A stretch of DNA of 64,000 bases from Hyphomonadaceae bacterium UBA1933 (GCA_002337085.1 DDFH01000007.1:62001-126000); one strand, 5' to 3'. Numbered from the stretch's first letter, positions 26,872 through 35,174 are shown. The notes: generated from the sequence alone by a model not told the origin. Numbers and translations: made by a program.

Positions 26872-27954
26872 TTATGGTGTGTTTGAAACCATATTACCAC
26901 TCTTTAAAAATGCTTTACCTTCAAGTTCTAGTTCGATAATTATTGCCGCTATTATGCGCCATGAATAGCCACTATAACGGCAAATTTCTTCAAGAGATAT
27001 TGGGGTTGGCGATAAAAGCTCCTCAATTTTTTGCCTTAAGGCATCATCGGGATTAAACTCTTTATTACCTTGATATTCATATTTATCATTTGAAGATAGT
27101 TTGAATTGACCTGAAATATTTTCAAGGACATCTTGATATGAAGTTACAAGGCTTGCCCCTTGTTTAATAAGATTATTTGGACCAGCGGCACGCGGGTCAA
27201 GTGGTGAACCAGGAACCGCCATAACCTCACGACCTTGTTCATTGGCGAAACGTGCAGTTATTAATGAGCCTGATTTTTCTTCTGCTTCAACAACAATTGT
27301 GCCAAGACTAAGCGCAGAAATAATTCTGTTGCGTCTTGGAAAATCACGCGCAAAAACCTTTGCCCCAAACGGATTTTCCGAAATTATTGCACCGGCTTCT
27401 ACAATTTTATGATAAAGACCGTCATGTTCTGGTGGGTATATATGGTCAATACCACCTGCAACGACAGCAATCGTTCCGGTTTCAAGTCCCGCAAGATGTG
27501 CCGCCCCATCAATGCCACGTGCAAGGCCAGAAACAATCACATAGCCGGCATTACCAAGGTTACGCGCCAAATTTTGTGCCATTTTCATACCCGCCATTGA
27601 CGCATTACGTGCGCCAACCATAGCAAGCATAGGCTTTTTCAGAAGTGATAAATTACCAAGCACCGTTATAATGGGTGGTGGCGGCGTTAAAGCACCAAGA
27701 CCAGATGGAAAATCTATATCATCGGCAGTAATAAACTTACCGCCATATTTTTCCGTTTGTTCGATTTCGTGTTTTATATCATCAATCGGCGGGATTTTAT
27801 ATTTTAAATCCCCGTTTTGCGTTGTGTATTTCGCAACCGCCTTAAGTGCGTTTTCGGGGGTTGAATATTTAGTCAAAAGTCCAAAAAAAGTTACTGGCCC
27901 AATGCCATCAGTTCTGGCAAGCCGCAACCAATTTAATAGACTATTTGATGCCAA
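26872..27954 (-). CDS. dprA: DNA-processing protein A
   Basis: A 360-residue Rossmann-fold protein that binds incoming single-stranded DNA and loads RecA during natural transformation. Seen: an N-terminal SAM-like region (NWLRLARTDGIGPVTFFGLL), the core MVGARNASMAGMKMAQNLARNLG, VSGLARGIDGAAHLAGLETG, FPRRNRIISALSLGTIVVEA and a C-terminal winged helix (TPISLEEICRYSGYSWRII). It begins directly after plsY and is followed by topA after a 74-base gap. No other competence genes are in the window. Confidence 0.94.
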   Translation of the reverse strand: MASNSLLNWLRLARTDGIGPVTFFGLLTKYSTPENALKAVAKYTTQNGDLKYKIPPIDDIKHEIEQTEKYGGKFITADDIDFPSGLGALTPPPPIITVLGNLSLLKKPMLAMVGARNASMAGMKMAQNLARNLGNAGYVIVSGLARGIDGAAHLAGLETGTIAVVAGGIDHIYPPEHDGLYHKIVEAGAIISENPFGAKVFARDFPRRNRIISALSLGTIVVEAEEKSGSLITARFANEQGREVMAVPGSPLDPRAAGPNNLIKQGASLVTSYQDVLENISGQFKLSSNDKYEYQGNKEFNPDDALRQKIEELLSPTPISLEEICRYSGYSWRIIAAIIIELELEGKAFLKSGNMVSNTP

Positions 27955-28557
27955 TTATTTATCCTTTTTGTTTCCGATTTTTGGCTCTTCACCTTTTATA
28001 AGGCGTTTTATATTTTCTAAATGGCGGAAATAAATAATTGCCGACATAAAACAAATCGCACCAATACCAATTGGGTGGAAATGGAAAAGTGACGCAAATA
28101 ATGGTGCAAGAAGCGCTGCTGCCAAAGCAGATAATGATGAAAAACGGAAGGTAAAAGCAAAGGCAAGCCACACAAGTCCCGCCAAAACCCCAACGGGTGG
28201 CGCACCACACAAAAGCGTTCCAAAAAATGTTGCAACCCCTTTACCACCTTTAAATTTAAGCCAGATAGGGAAGCAATGCCCAAAAAAAGCAGCCGCACCG
28301 GCAATTAAACCAATATCTTGATTAAAAATTTTGCTGAAAACGAGTGCTGTAATACCTGCCTTACCTGCATCAAGCAACAATGTGGCAAGTGCCAAATCTT
28401 TGCGTCCTGTGCGTAAAACATTGGTTGCCCCAATATTACCAGAGCCAACAGCACGAATATCGCCAAGCCCCGCCATTTTAGTAATTACTAAACCAAAAGG
28501 TATAGAGCCAACAAAATAGCCGACAACAACCGCAATAATGATATTGATTAACTCCAT
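27955..28557 (-). CDS. plsY: Acyl-phosphate:glycerol-3-phosphate acyltransferase
   Basis: A 200-residue integral membrane enzyme of phospholipid synthesis that acylates glycerol-3-phosphate from acyl-phosphate. Three family motifs are visible: VGSIPFGLVI, GSGNIGATNVLR and FPIWLKFKGGKGVATFFG. About five membrane helices can be counted, and the C-terminus is basic. It abuts dprA with no gap and lies 18 bases after the pyrC-like gene. Its partner plsX is not in the window. Confidence 0.95.
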   Translation of the reverse strand: MELINIIIAVVVGYFVGSIPFGLVITKMAGLGDIRAVGSGNIGATNVLRTGRKDLALATLLLDAGKAGITALVFSKIFNQDIGLIAGAAAFFGHCFPIWLKFKGGKGVATFFGTLLCGAPPVGVLAGLVWLAFAFTFRFSSLSALAAALLAPLFASLFHFHPIGIGAICFMSAIIYFRHLENIKRLIKGEEPKIGNKKDK

Positions 28558-28575
28558 ATTCCCCCCGTTTTATTT

Positions 28576-29871
28576 TTAGATATGACCAGTTTCAATGTCA
28601 TATACTTTTTCGCCGTCAACATATGTTTGCAAAACCTTGCCTTGCAATAGTTTCTCATCAAAGGCGGCGTTTTTACCTTTGGAATATAATTCAGACGCAT
28701 CAAACCGTAAAGGATAGCCCAAATCAACCACAATTAAATCTGCTGGTGCACCTTTTGCAATTTTTCCACTATCAAGACCCAAAAGCACAGCGGGGTTTAA
28801 GGTCATGGTTTTCACAAGATCGATAAGCTCGATATGACCATTATGATAAAGGCTTAAAGAGGCCGATAATAACACCTCTAATGCGCTTGAACCAAATGAA
28901 GCCTCGTCAAATGGAAGGCGTTTTTCTTCTGGTGGTCGCGGGTCATGACCAGAAACTATAACGTCAATTATGCCATCTTTAAGTGCGCTTATTAATTCAA
29001 CCCTGTCATCTTCTGAGCGAAGAGGTGGGTTTAATTTGGCAAAAGTTCGATAATCTTCAACATCATTTTCATTAAGGCAAAGATTATGCACATTCACACT
29101 GGCATAAACATCAAGACCATCTGCCTTTGCGTTTTCAATAATTGGTATAGTTCTTGCGCTTGAAATCATGTCTAAAAGCAACTTACAACCTGTTGCTTGT
29201 GCAAGGACGATATCACGGTTTGCAAAAATTACTTCTGCATTAGCGCTTATGCCAGAAAGCCCCATACGAGCAGCCAATTCACCCTGTGCCATATTGCCAT
29301 TTCCAGCAATCCAAGGATCTTGTGGGCGGGTAGAAACCAATGTGTCATAAGCGCAAGAATATGACATCAAACGCTGCATCACTTTTGTATCTTTGATTGG
29401 ATTTTGGCCATTGGAAAACAAAACTGCACCTGCTTCGCTCATTAAACCAAGTTCGGCCATTTCTTCGCCGTTCAAACCTTTGGTTAATGCGCCGGCAGAT
29501 AAAACCTTTGCCAAAGACGCATCGCGACCACGGCGGATTATAAAATCAACCATTGCCGCGTCATCAATCGGATGTTCAGTATCTGGCTGAATAAGCATTG
29601 TAGTAATACCACCCGCAACAGCAGCGCGCCCAGCAGACTTTAACGTCTCACGGTGTTCGGCCCCAGGTTCACCAATTGAAACACGCATATCAATGAGACC
29701 AGGCATAATGCAATTGCCTTCGCAATCAATTATTTCTGCATCTTGTGGGGTATCAATATTTTCGCCAATTTCCGCAATTACATCGCCGATTACCAATATT
29801 TCTGCATTGCCATCAAAATTTAAATTTGGGGCGACAATTCGGGCATTGGTGAATAGTTTTGATTTACGCAT
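28576..29871 (-). CDS. Dihydroorotase homologue lacking catalytic residues (PyrB-associated)
   Basis: A 431-residue dihydroorotase-fold protein that appears catalytically dead. The metal site HxH reads R63/S65 (DMRVSIGEPG), the carboxylated-Lys region is not recognisable, and the GSDHAPH box reads SGHDPRP, so the catalytic Asp and last His are missing. Such PyrC' proteins are known to hold aspartate transcarbamoylase in an active complex, for example in Pseudomonas. It overlaps pyrB by eight bases, which fits that role. The ATG at 29871 has AAGGTGG upstream and is preferred to 29886. The working enzyme is probably the one at 2351-3679. Confidence 0.88.
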   Translation of the reverse strand: MRKSKLFTNARIVAPNLNFDGNAEILVIGDVIAEIGENIDTPQDAEIIDCEGNCIMPGLIDMRVSIGEPGAEHRETLKSAGRAAVAGGITTMLIQPDTEHPIDDAAMVDFIIRRGRDASLAKVLSAGALTKGLNGEEMAELGLMSEAGAVLFSNGQNPIKDTKVMQRLMSYSCAYDTLVSTRPQDPWIAGNGNMAQGELAARMGLSGISANAEVIFANRDIVLAQATGCKLLLDMISSARTIPIIENAKADGLDVYASVNVHNLCLNENDVEDYRTFAKLNPPLRSEDDRVELISALKDGIIDVIVSGHDPRPPEEKRLPFDEASFGSSALEVLLSASLSLYHNGHIELIDLVKTMTLNPAVLLGLDSGKIAKGAPADLIVVDLGYPLRFDASELYSKGKNAAFDEKLLQGKVLQTYVDGEKVYDIETGHI

Positions 29872-30832
29872 CTTCACCACCTTCATATGATGCCATTGCT
29901 TCTAATATTGCCATTCGCATTGCCACACCTGACTGAACCTGATCAACAATCAGGGAAATTCGTGGGTCATCTGCAATTTCCGAATCTATTTCAATGCCAC
30001 GGTTCATAGGTCCCGGGTGCATAACACGAACATGGGGTGCAGCAACCCGTATCTTTTCACGATCAATTCCATAAAAACGGAAATATTCGCGCGGGCTTGG
30101 AAGAAATGAACCTGACATACGTTCAAGCTGAAGCCGTAATGCCATAATAACGTCAACCCCTTCGATTCCATGAAGAAGGTTGTCGTAAATTTTTACGCCC
30201 CACTTATCAGCATCAGTTGGCATTAGAGTAGGGGGTGCAATTAACCTCACCTCAGCGCCCAGCATATTCAAAAGCATAATATTGGAGCGAGCAACGCGAG
30301 AATGCAGAATATCACCACAAATGGCTATTTTTAAACCTTCAATACGTCCAAAAGTGCGTTTAAGCGTTAAACTATCAAGAAATGCTTGTGATGGGTGTTC
30401 ATGAGTACCATCACCGGCATTAATTACAGAACAACTTACCTTGCGCGCCAATAATTGCGCCGCACCAGATGATTTATGGCGAATTACCAACAAATCAGGC
30501 CCCATTGCGTTCAAGGTTGCCGCTGTATCAAGCAATGTTTCGCCCTTGGCAACACTCGAAGACTTAACAGCCATGTTTACAACATCTGCACCAAGCCGTT
30601 TCCCCGCCAATTCAAATGAGGATTGGGTTCGCGTTGAGTTTTCAAAGAAAAGATTGATAAGCGTCTGTCCAGCAAGAAAGTCGAGCTTTTTTTCCTTGAT
30701 AGAAGTATAGGGAAGAAAACCTTCCGCCCGCTCAATAAGCTCTAGTGCCTCTAAGCGATTAAGGTCTAAAATTTGCAGCAAATGCTTCTTTGCAAATGGT
30801 GCGCGGATTTGGGGTTTAATAAGTGTGTTCAC
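29864..30832 (-). CDS. pyrB: Aspartate carbamoyltransferase catalytic subunit
   Basis: A 322-residue enzyme that joins carbamoyl-phosphate and aspartate, the first committed step of pyrimidine synthesis. It shows the phosphate-binding loop FFENSTRTQSSFE (about 63-75), the 80s loop region VKSSSVAKGETLLDT, DGTHEHPSQAFLD and MHPGPMNRGIEID. No pyrI regulatory gene is present; the dead dihydroorotase homologue that overlaps it probably serves as its partner. It is divergent from the Fur-box operon at 31021, with a 188-base interval. Confidence 0.95.
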   Translation of the reverse strand: MNTLIKPQIRAPFAKKHLLQILDLNRLEALELIERAEGFLPYTSIKEKKLDFLAGQTLINLFFENSTRTQSSFELAGKRLGADVVNMAVKSSSVAKGETLLDTAATLNAMGPDLLVIRHKSSGAAQLLARKVSCSVINAGDGTHEHPSQAFLDSLTLKRTFGRIEGLKIAICGDILHSRVARSNIMLLNMLGAEVRLIAPPTLMPTDADKWGVKIYDNLLHGIEGVDVIMALRLQLERMSGSFLPSPREYFRFYGIDREKIRVAAPHVRVMHPGPMNRGIEIDSEIADDPRISLIVDQVQSGVAMRMAILEAMASYEGGEDA

Positions 30833-30957
30833 AAGTCTCAGCTTTAGACATATTTGGGGTTTATAGGCAAGTATAATTTATCTTACATCATACATCTAGT
30901 TGTTATTAAGTTTTAAATTTTATTTCAATCACATAAAGCGCGACCAAATATCGCAAA

Positions 30958-30983
30958 TGATAATCACTTGCAATTAATTATCA
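30958..30983 (+). promoter_or_regulatory. Tandem overlapping Fur-box-like operator
   Basis: TGATAAT (30958-30964) and ATTATCA (30977-30983) are perfect outer half-sites of the 7-1-7 Fur consensus. Each is completed by an imperfect inner half-site, so two Fur boxes overlap across 26 bases. It lies 38 bases upstream of the ATG at 31021, where a Fur dimer pair would cover the promoter. The divergent pyrB start is 125 bases away, so control of the 31021-33702 operon is likelier. AGGAG at 31010-31014 is the ribosome-binding site of the first gene. Confidence 0.7.
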
Positions 30984-31020
30984 ATATGCTATTGCGTCCT
31001 TTTAGCAATAGGAGAGCTAT

Positions 31021-31905
31021 ATGAAACTAAAATTAAAACTATTTTGCGGATTTATACCACTATTAATTGCGGCGAATGCAATGGCAGATGAAAATCTATT
31101 GGGATATACAACTGGTGCAGAAACCCTACCAAAAGGGACTTCTGAGGCATATTTACATTTAACACATCACGGCGATAAACGTTATGGTGATTATAGCGCA
31201 CAATATTTACGTGCAGAATATGAATATGGCTTTACCGACCGCCTTACTGGAGCGGTTTATCTTAATGCATATCGCCATGATTATAATTGTGGTGAAGGAT
31301 GTGCCGGGCCAATTAACGATCGCGAAATTCCTGGAAGCAAAGATAGCTTTAAATTAAGCGGTTTCTCAGTTGAACTAAAGAAAATGCTTTTGTCACCATA
31401 TGAAAACGATATAGGCGTTTCACTTTATGGTGAGCTTACTTACGATACAATTGATAGCATTACCGGTGACAAAGGCGACGGTTTTGAACTTGAAACCAAA
31501 GTAATATTCCAAAAACCTTATCTTGATGGGCAGTTACAGTGGGTAAATAATCTAGAATTAGAATCAGAATCTTGGTCGCCTAAATATGAAGATGGTACGG
31601 AATACGCCATTGCGGCACGTTGGCGTTCTGGCGTTTCATATCGATTTGCGCCCAATTGGTATATTGGTGGTGAAGGTTGGGTAGATGCCGAAATATTAAA
31701 CCCGATTGGTAGCAATTGGGAATTTGACCATTGGGATGCATTTTTTGGCCCAAGCATTCATTATGGTGGCAAAAAATATTGGGCAACCTTAACCGCAGTT
31801 ACACAATTGGCCGGCTCAAACGAAGCAAAAGATAATGATGTTGGCAGACATCTTGCCGACCATGAAAAATATGAAGTTCGTTTTAAACTTGGCTATAATT
31901 TTTAA
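31021..31905 (+). CDS. Predicted outer-membrane beta-barrel protein of the Fur-box operon
   Basis: A 294-residue protein with a clear signal peptide (cleavage after ANAMA, about residue 22). The mature part is rich in aromatic and Gly residues in alternating patterns (YLRAEYEYGFTDRLTGAVYL, VSYRFAPNWYIGGEGW) and ends KYEVRFKLGYNF. A C-terminal Phe and alternating strands are marks of an outer-membrane barrel. It resembles an uncharacterised family (possibly DUF6662), which I could not verify. A Cys pair (NCGEGCAG) lies in a loop near residue 100. It heads a four-gene operon with an FMN-binding protein, ApbE and a membrane protein. Its role (porin, assembly or substrate access) is unknown. Confidence 0.7.
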   Translation: MKLKLKLFCGFIPLLIAANAMADENLLGYTTGAETLPKGTSEAYLHLTHHGDKRYGDYSAQYLRAEYEYGFTDRLTGAVYLNAYRHDYNCGEGCAGPINDREIPGSKDSFKLSGFSVELKKMLLSPYENDIGVSLYGELTYDTIDSITGDKGDGFELETKVIFQKPYLDGQLQWVNNLELESESWSPKYEDGTEYAIAARWRSGVSYRFAPNWYIGGEGWVDAEILNPIGSNWEFDHWDAFFGPSIHYGGKKYWATLTAVTQLAGSNEAKDNDVGRHLADHEKYEVRFKLGYNF

Positions 31906-31913
31906 GGTGTGAT

Positions 31914-32456
31914 ATGCGATTTAACCCAAATTGGCTGGTTTTACCTGCTGCAATGGTCGCTATAAGCCCAGCTTATGCAACCGAATATTTAAATGCAGAA
32001 CAAGCCGCAAAAGCAATTTTCCCAGAGGCCGATAAATATACTTATGCCCCAGTGGCTTTATCAAAAGAGCAAATGAAGGAAATTCAAAAACGTTCCGGAA
32101 TTATGCAAAGATGGGCAAAACAAGATGTTTGGCGAGCCGAAAAAAACGGCAAACTTATTGGCTATTTTATAACGGATAATGTTATCGGTAAACATGAATT
32201 TATTACTTATGGAACAGGTCTAAGCCTCGATGGACGTGTTCGCGGTATAGAGATTATGACCTATAAAGAGACCCGTGGTGATGAAGTTCGCCAAGCAAGT
32301 TGGAGAAACTTATTCCGGGGCAAAACTTTGAATGATCCCTTCAAGCTAAATAAAGATATTCCAAATATCTCTGGCGCCACTTTATCGTGCAAAAATATCA
32401 TGAATGGCGTTAAACGGCTTTTGGTATTGCAAGATATGGTTTTACAGAAAGCGTAA
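31914..32456 (+). CDS. Periplasmic FMN-binding (NqrC-like) flavoprotein
   Basis: A 180-residue protein with a Sec signal peptide (cleavage after AYA, residue 22) and a C-terminal FMN-bind domain. The flavinylation motif is SGATLS at 153-158, where Thr156 would take FMN through a phosphodiester bond. The preceding strand pattern GLSLDGRVRGIEIMTYKET (about 102-120) matches NqrC/RnfG-type domains. The next gene encodes the transferase that performs this modification. The protein is expected to carry electrons outside the cytoplasmic membrane. It starts eight bases after the barrel gene. Confidence 0.88.
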   Translation: MRFNPNWLVLPAAMVAISPAYATEYLNAEQAAKAIFPEADKYTYAPVALSKEQMKEIQKRSGIMQRWAKQDVWRAEKNGKLIGYFITDNVIGKHEFITYGTGLSLDGRVRGIEIMTYKETRGDEVRQASWRNLFRGKTLNDPFKLNKDIPNISGATLSCKNIMNGVKRLLVLQDMVLQKA

Positions 32457-32463
32457 TTGCAAA

Positions 32464-33252
32464 ATGCTAAAGCGAATGCGCCCCTATTTGGGAACATATG
32501 TTGAAATTGGGGCGCATTGCGCTTTGGGCAATGAGGTTAATGCTATTGATGCTGCCTTTATGGCAATACAAGAAATTCATAATCTTATGAGTTTTCATCA
32601 AATTGAAAGTGATATTTCACGCCTGAATATGGCAAAAGGCAATTGGGTAGAAATTGATAAAAAAACCAAAGCCTGTTTAAAATTTGCCAAAACTATTTCT
32701 CGTTTTTCAGATGGTCTTTTTAACCCAACTATTGGCGGTGAATTGGTTGAAGTGGGCATTTTGCCAAACCATGGATTTGGCAATTATTCAAATATATCAG
32801 ATGCAAATATTATTGAAATAAATGGTAATCAAGTTCGCCTTTTAGCACCCGCCCTAATTTGCCTTGATGGAATTGCCAAAGGTTTTGCGGTTGATTATGC
32901 AATTAAATGCCTCAAGAGTTTAGGATGCGAATATGGCTGGGTAAATGCGGGTGGTGATATACGGGTTTTTGGAAACCATATTTTCCCTATTTCTATACGA
33001 AATGAAAAAGGCAGAGACATTGAAATTGGCGGCATCCAAAATTGCGCCATTGCAACAAGCGTAGTTCGCAAAAAACATAACCAAAATTTCCCATCGTGGA
33101 TTATTGGAAAAAATAAAAGGCAGGGAAGTTATAGTATAATGGCATCAAGCGCATGGCGCGCAGATGCTTTAACAAAAATTGCTTGCAACTTTAATAAAAA
33201 TATTGCGTCCGAAAAAATTACACAATTAGGCGGACATTTAATAGAGGTTTGA
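32464..33252 (+). CDS. apbE: FAD:protein FMN transferase
   Basis: A 262-residue ApbE-family enzyme that moves FMN from FAD to a Thr/Ser of target proteins. Motifs: MSFHQIESDISRLN (about 42-55), LDGIAKGFAVDYAI (134-147), NAGGDIRVFG (161-170) and ADALTKIA near the end, which replaces the usual ADALATA-like metal site. The open frame extends to 32404 within the preceding gene, but the ATG at 32464, seven bases past its stop, gives the family start. No signal peptide or lipobox is visible, although most ApbE proteins work in the periplasm. The target is almost certainly the adjacent FMN-binding protein. Confidence 0.9.
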   Translation: MLKRMRPYLGTYVEIGAHCALGNEVNAIDAAFMAIQEIHNLMSFHQIESDISRLNMAKGNWVEIDKKTKACLKFAKTISRFSDGLFNPTIGGELVEVGILPNHGFGNYSNISDANIIEINGNQVRLLAPALICLDGIAKGFAVDYAIKCLKSLGCEYGWVNAGGDIRVFGNHIFPISIRNEKGRDIEIGGIQNCAIATSVVRKKHNQNFPSWIIGKNKRQGSYSIMASSAWRADALTKIACNFNKNIASEKITQLGGHLIEV

Positions 33253-33255
33253 TAA

Positions 33256-33702
33256 ATGCGTGGTTATCCAAAAGGGTTTTTAACATTCCTTTTAATCATT
33301 ATGGCTATAACATTCATAAGTGGAATTTTGATTTTACCACAGGCCTTTGATTTGAAGTTTGCGATATTGCTTCCAAACCCTGTGCCAGAAAAATATTCAA
33401 TATTATTAGCATTTTTACATGGAACAGCATCTATAATATTCATTTTTATTATTGGTAGCTTGTGGGCATATCATATGCGTCAAGGATGGCGCAAAAAAGA
33501 AAATATTATAAGCGGATTAGGGCTTTGTTTTTGTTTTGCCGCATTATTTATAAGTGCAATGGGGCTATATTATTTATCAAATGACGCAAGTCTTGCGGTT
33601 GCAAGCATAATTCATATTAGTATTGGAATTATTATCGCCATTGTATTTGCAATTCACTATTTGCACTTTATGCGTAAATCAAAGCCCGTAAATACGATCT
33701 AA
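33256..33702 (+). CDS. Four-helix membrane protein, candidate b-type cytochrome
   Basis: A 148-residue integral membrane protein with four helices (about 8-28, 48-72, 86-107 and 114-138). His residues are placed at both ends of helix 2 (H55, H73) and helix 4 (H120, H134, H137), which run in the same direction, so two bis-His haems could be held between them. I know no exact family; small haem-b electron carriers next to FMN-bind/ApbE genes are the closest analogy. It starts four bases after apbE, and its end overlaps ruvX on the other strand by 24 bases. It could feed electrons from the quinol pool to the flavoprotein. Confidence 0.6.
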   Translation: MRGYPKGFLTFLLIIMAITFISGILILPQAFDLKFAILLPNPVPEKYSILLAFLHGTASIIFIFIIGSLWAYHMRQGWRKKENIISGLGLCFCFAALFISAMGLYYLSNDASLAVASIIHISIGIIIAIVFAIHYLHFMRKSKPVNTI

Positions 33703-34155
33703 AACCCCTTGCAATACATAACTTGCGGACGCAGAATCAACTTGTTCGGCCCGTTTTGCGCGCGTCATATCGGCCTCAATCATTTGTCTTTGCACAACGG
33801 ATGTTGATAGGCGTTCATCCCACATCAAGAGTGGAACATCCCGCACCGTCAATAAATTACGTGCGAATGCGCGGGCGGCCTGCGCCGATGGCCCTTTTGA
33901 ACCATCCATATTAAGCGGATGCCCCATTATTATGGCAATGCATTCTTTTTCGTCAAAAGCTTTAAAAATTTCCGCCGCAGTTTCTGGTAATTTTTTCTTT
34001 TTAACCGCATAAATCGGGCTGGCAATGGTTCGCGTTAAATCTGAAACCGCAAGTCCGATATTCTTTGTGCCATTATCAATGCCCAATAAAGCGCCTTTTT
34101 TATTCTCAGGGGCATTTAAGAAGGCGGTAAATTCATCTAATTCAATTATCGGCAT
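33679..34155 (-). CDS. ruvX: Putative pre-16S rRNA nuclease / RuvX-family protein
   Basis: A 158-residue RNase H-fold protein (YqgF/RuvX). The motifs LLGIDNGTKNIGLAVSD (about 23-39, first catalytic Asp), IIMGHPLNMDGSKGP (about 94-108) and LLMWDERLSTSVVQR (about 129-143, with Asp-Glu) are clear. Family members finish the 16S 5' end or act on branched DNA. It converges on the four-helix gene with a 24-base overlap and is divergent from thrB. In related genomes I recall it lying close to pyrB; here the flavoprotein operon lies between. Confidence 0.9.
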   Translation of the reverse strand: MPIIELDEFTAFLNAPENKKGALLGIDNGTKNIGLAVSDLTRTIASPIYAVKKKKLPETAAEIFKAFDEKECIAIIMGHPLNMDGSKGPSAQAARAFARNLLTVRDVPLLMWDERLSTSVVQRQMIEADMTRAKRAEQVDSASASYVLQGVLDRIYGL

Positions 34156-34198
34156 TTTATATCTTTGCTTCTGAATGGAAAACTAATATAGAGCAAAA

Positions 34199-35164
34199 AT
34201 GGCCGTTTATACAATTCTTTCAGATGATGATATTTTAAAAATTCAACATGCCTTTAATTTGGGTGATATCATTGCCTTTAAAGGCATTGCCGAAGGTGTT
34301 TCGAATTCCAATTATTTTATTGAAACCACTGATAATCGCTTTATTCTTACGATTTATGAGGCAATGACCGAGGTTGCGGATTTGCCATTCTATCTAGGTG
34401 CGACTGAATATGCGGCAAAAAAAGGGCTGCCAACGGCATTACCAATTCATACAATTGATGGTGAATTGACCTATAAAATTGGTGATAAAACCTGTGCTTT
34501 ATGTTCATTTTTAAAGGGTATTTCACCCAAACAACCAAATGTTGCCCAAGTTCGCTCTGCGGGGGCTGCATTGGCACAATTACATAATGCTTTGTCTGAT
34601 TTCCCTTTGAAAAGAAAAAATTCCCTTGGTCCAGATTCTTGGCAAAACCTGTGGGAAAAGAATAAGGCTGGCGCCGAAAACGTCGAAACCGGTGTCGTTA
34701 ATCTTGTTGAAAGTGATCTTTTGGCAATAGAAGAGGGATGGGCAAAAGATTTGCCATCTGGCTTTATACATGCCGACCTGTTTCCAGACAATGTTCTATT
34801 TGTTGGGGATGAAGTTTCTGGTCTGATTGATTTTTATTTTGGCGCAACCGATTTTTATGCTTATGACATTGCGGTAATGCTAAATTCATGGTGTTTCTTG
34901 CCATTGGGACGCGAATTTGATTTAACTAAAGGCAAGGCACTTCTGAGTGGTTACGAAAGTATTCGACCATTAAGTGATAATGAAAAAGCGGCTATCCCAT
35001 TATTTGCGCGTGGCGCGGCATTACGTTTTTTCCTAACCCGACTTGACGATTGGCTTAGACCAGATGATGGCGCATTTGTCATAAAAAAAGACCCACGTGA
35101 ATATTCTGCAAGACTAGCTTTTCACCGTGCGGCAAAATCTATATTTGATTACGGTAGTATATAG
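34199..35164 (+). CDS. thrB: Homoserine kinase (ThrB, aminoglycoside-phosphotransferase fold)
   Basis: A 321-residue kinase of the APH/choline-kinase fold that phosphorylates homoserine for threonine synthesis. It differs from the GHMP-type ThrB of E. coli. Typical features are GVSNSNYFIETTDNRFILTIYE (nucleotide loop, about 33-54), GFIHADLFPDNVLF (catalytic loop, about 194-207) and LIDFYFGATDFYAYDIA. Its end overlaps the open frame of the NUDIX gene but not its chosen start. In many alphaproteobacteria thrB lies beside ispH; here it is divergent from ruvX. Confidence 0.92.
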   Translation: MAVYTILSDDDILKIQHAFNLGDIIAFKGIAEGVSNSNYFIETTDNRFILTIYEAMTEVADLPFYLGATEYAAKKGLPTALPIHTIDGELTYKIGDKTCALCSFLKGISPKQPNVAQVRSAGAALAQLHNALSDFPLKRKNSLGPDSWQNLWEKNKAGAENVETGVVNLVESDLLAIEEGWAKDLPSGFIHADLFPDNVLFVGDEVSGLIDFYFGATDFYAYDIAVMLNSWCFLPLGREFDLTKGKALLSGYESIRPLSDNEKAAIPLFARGAALRFFLTRLDDWLRPDDGAFVIKKDPREYSARLAFHRAAKSIFDYGSI

Positions 35165-35174
35165 AAGGTTTATA

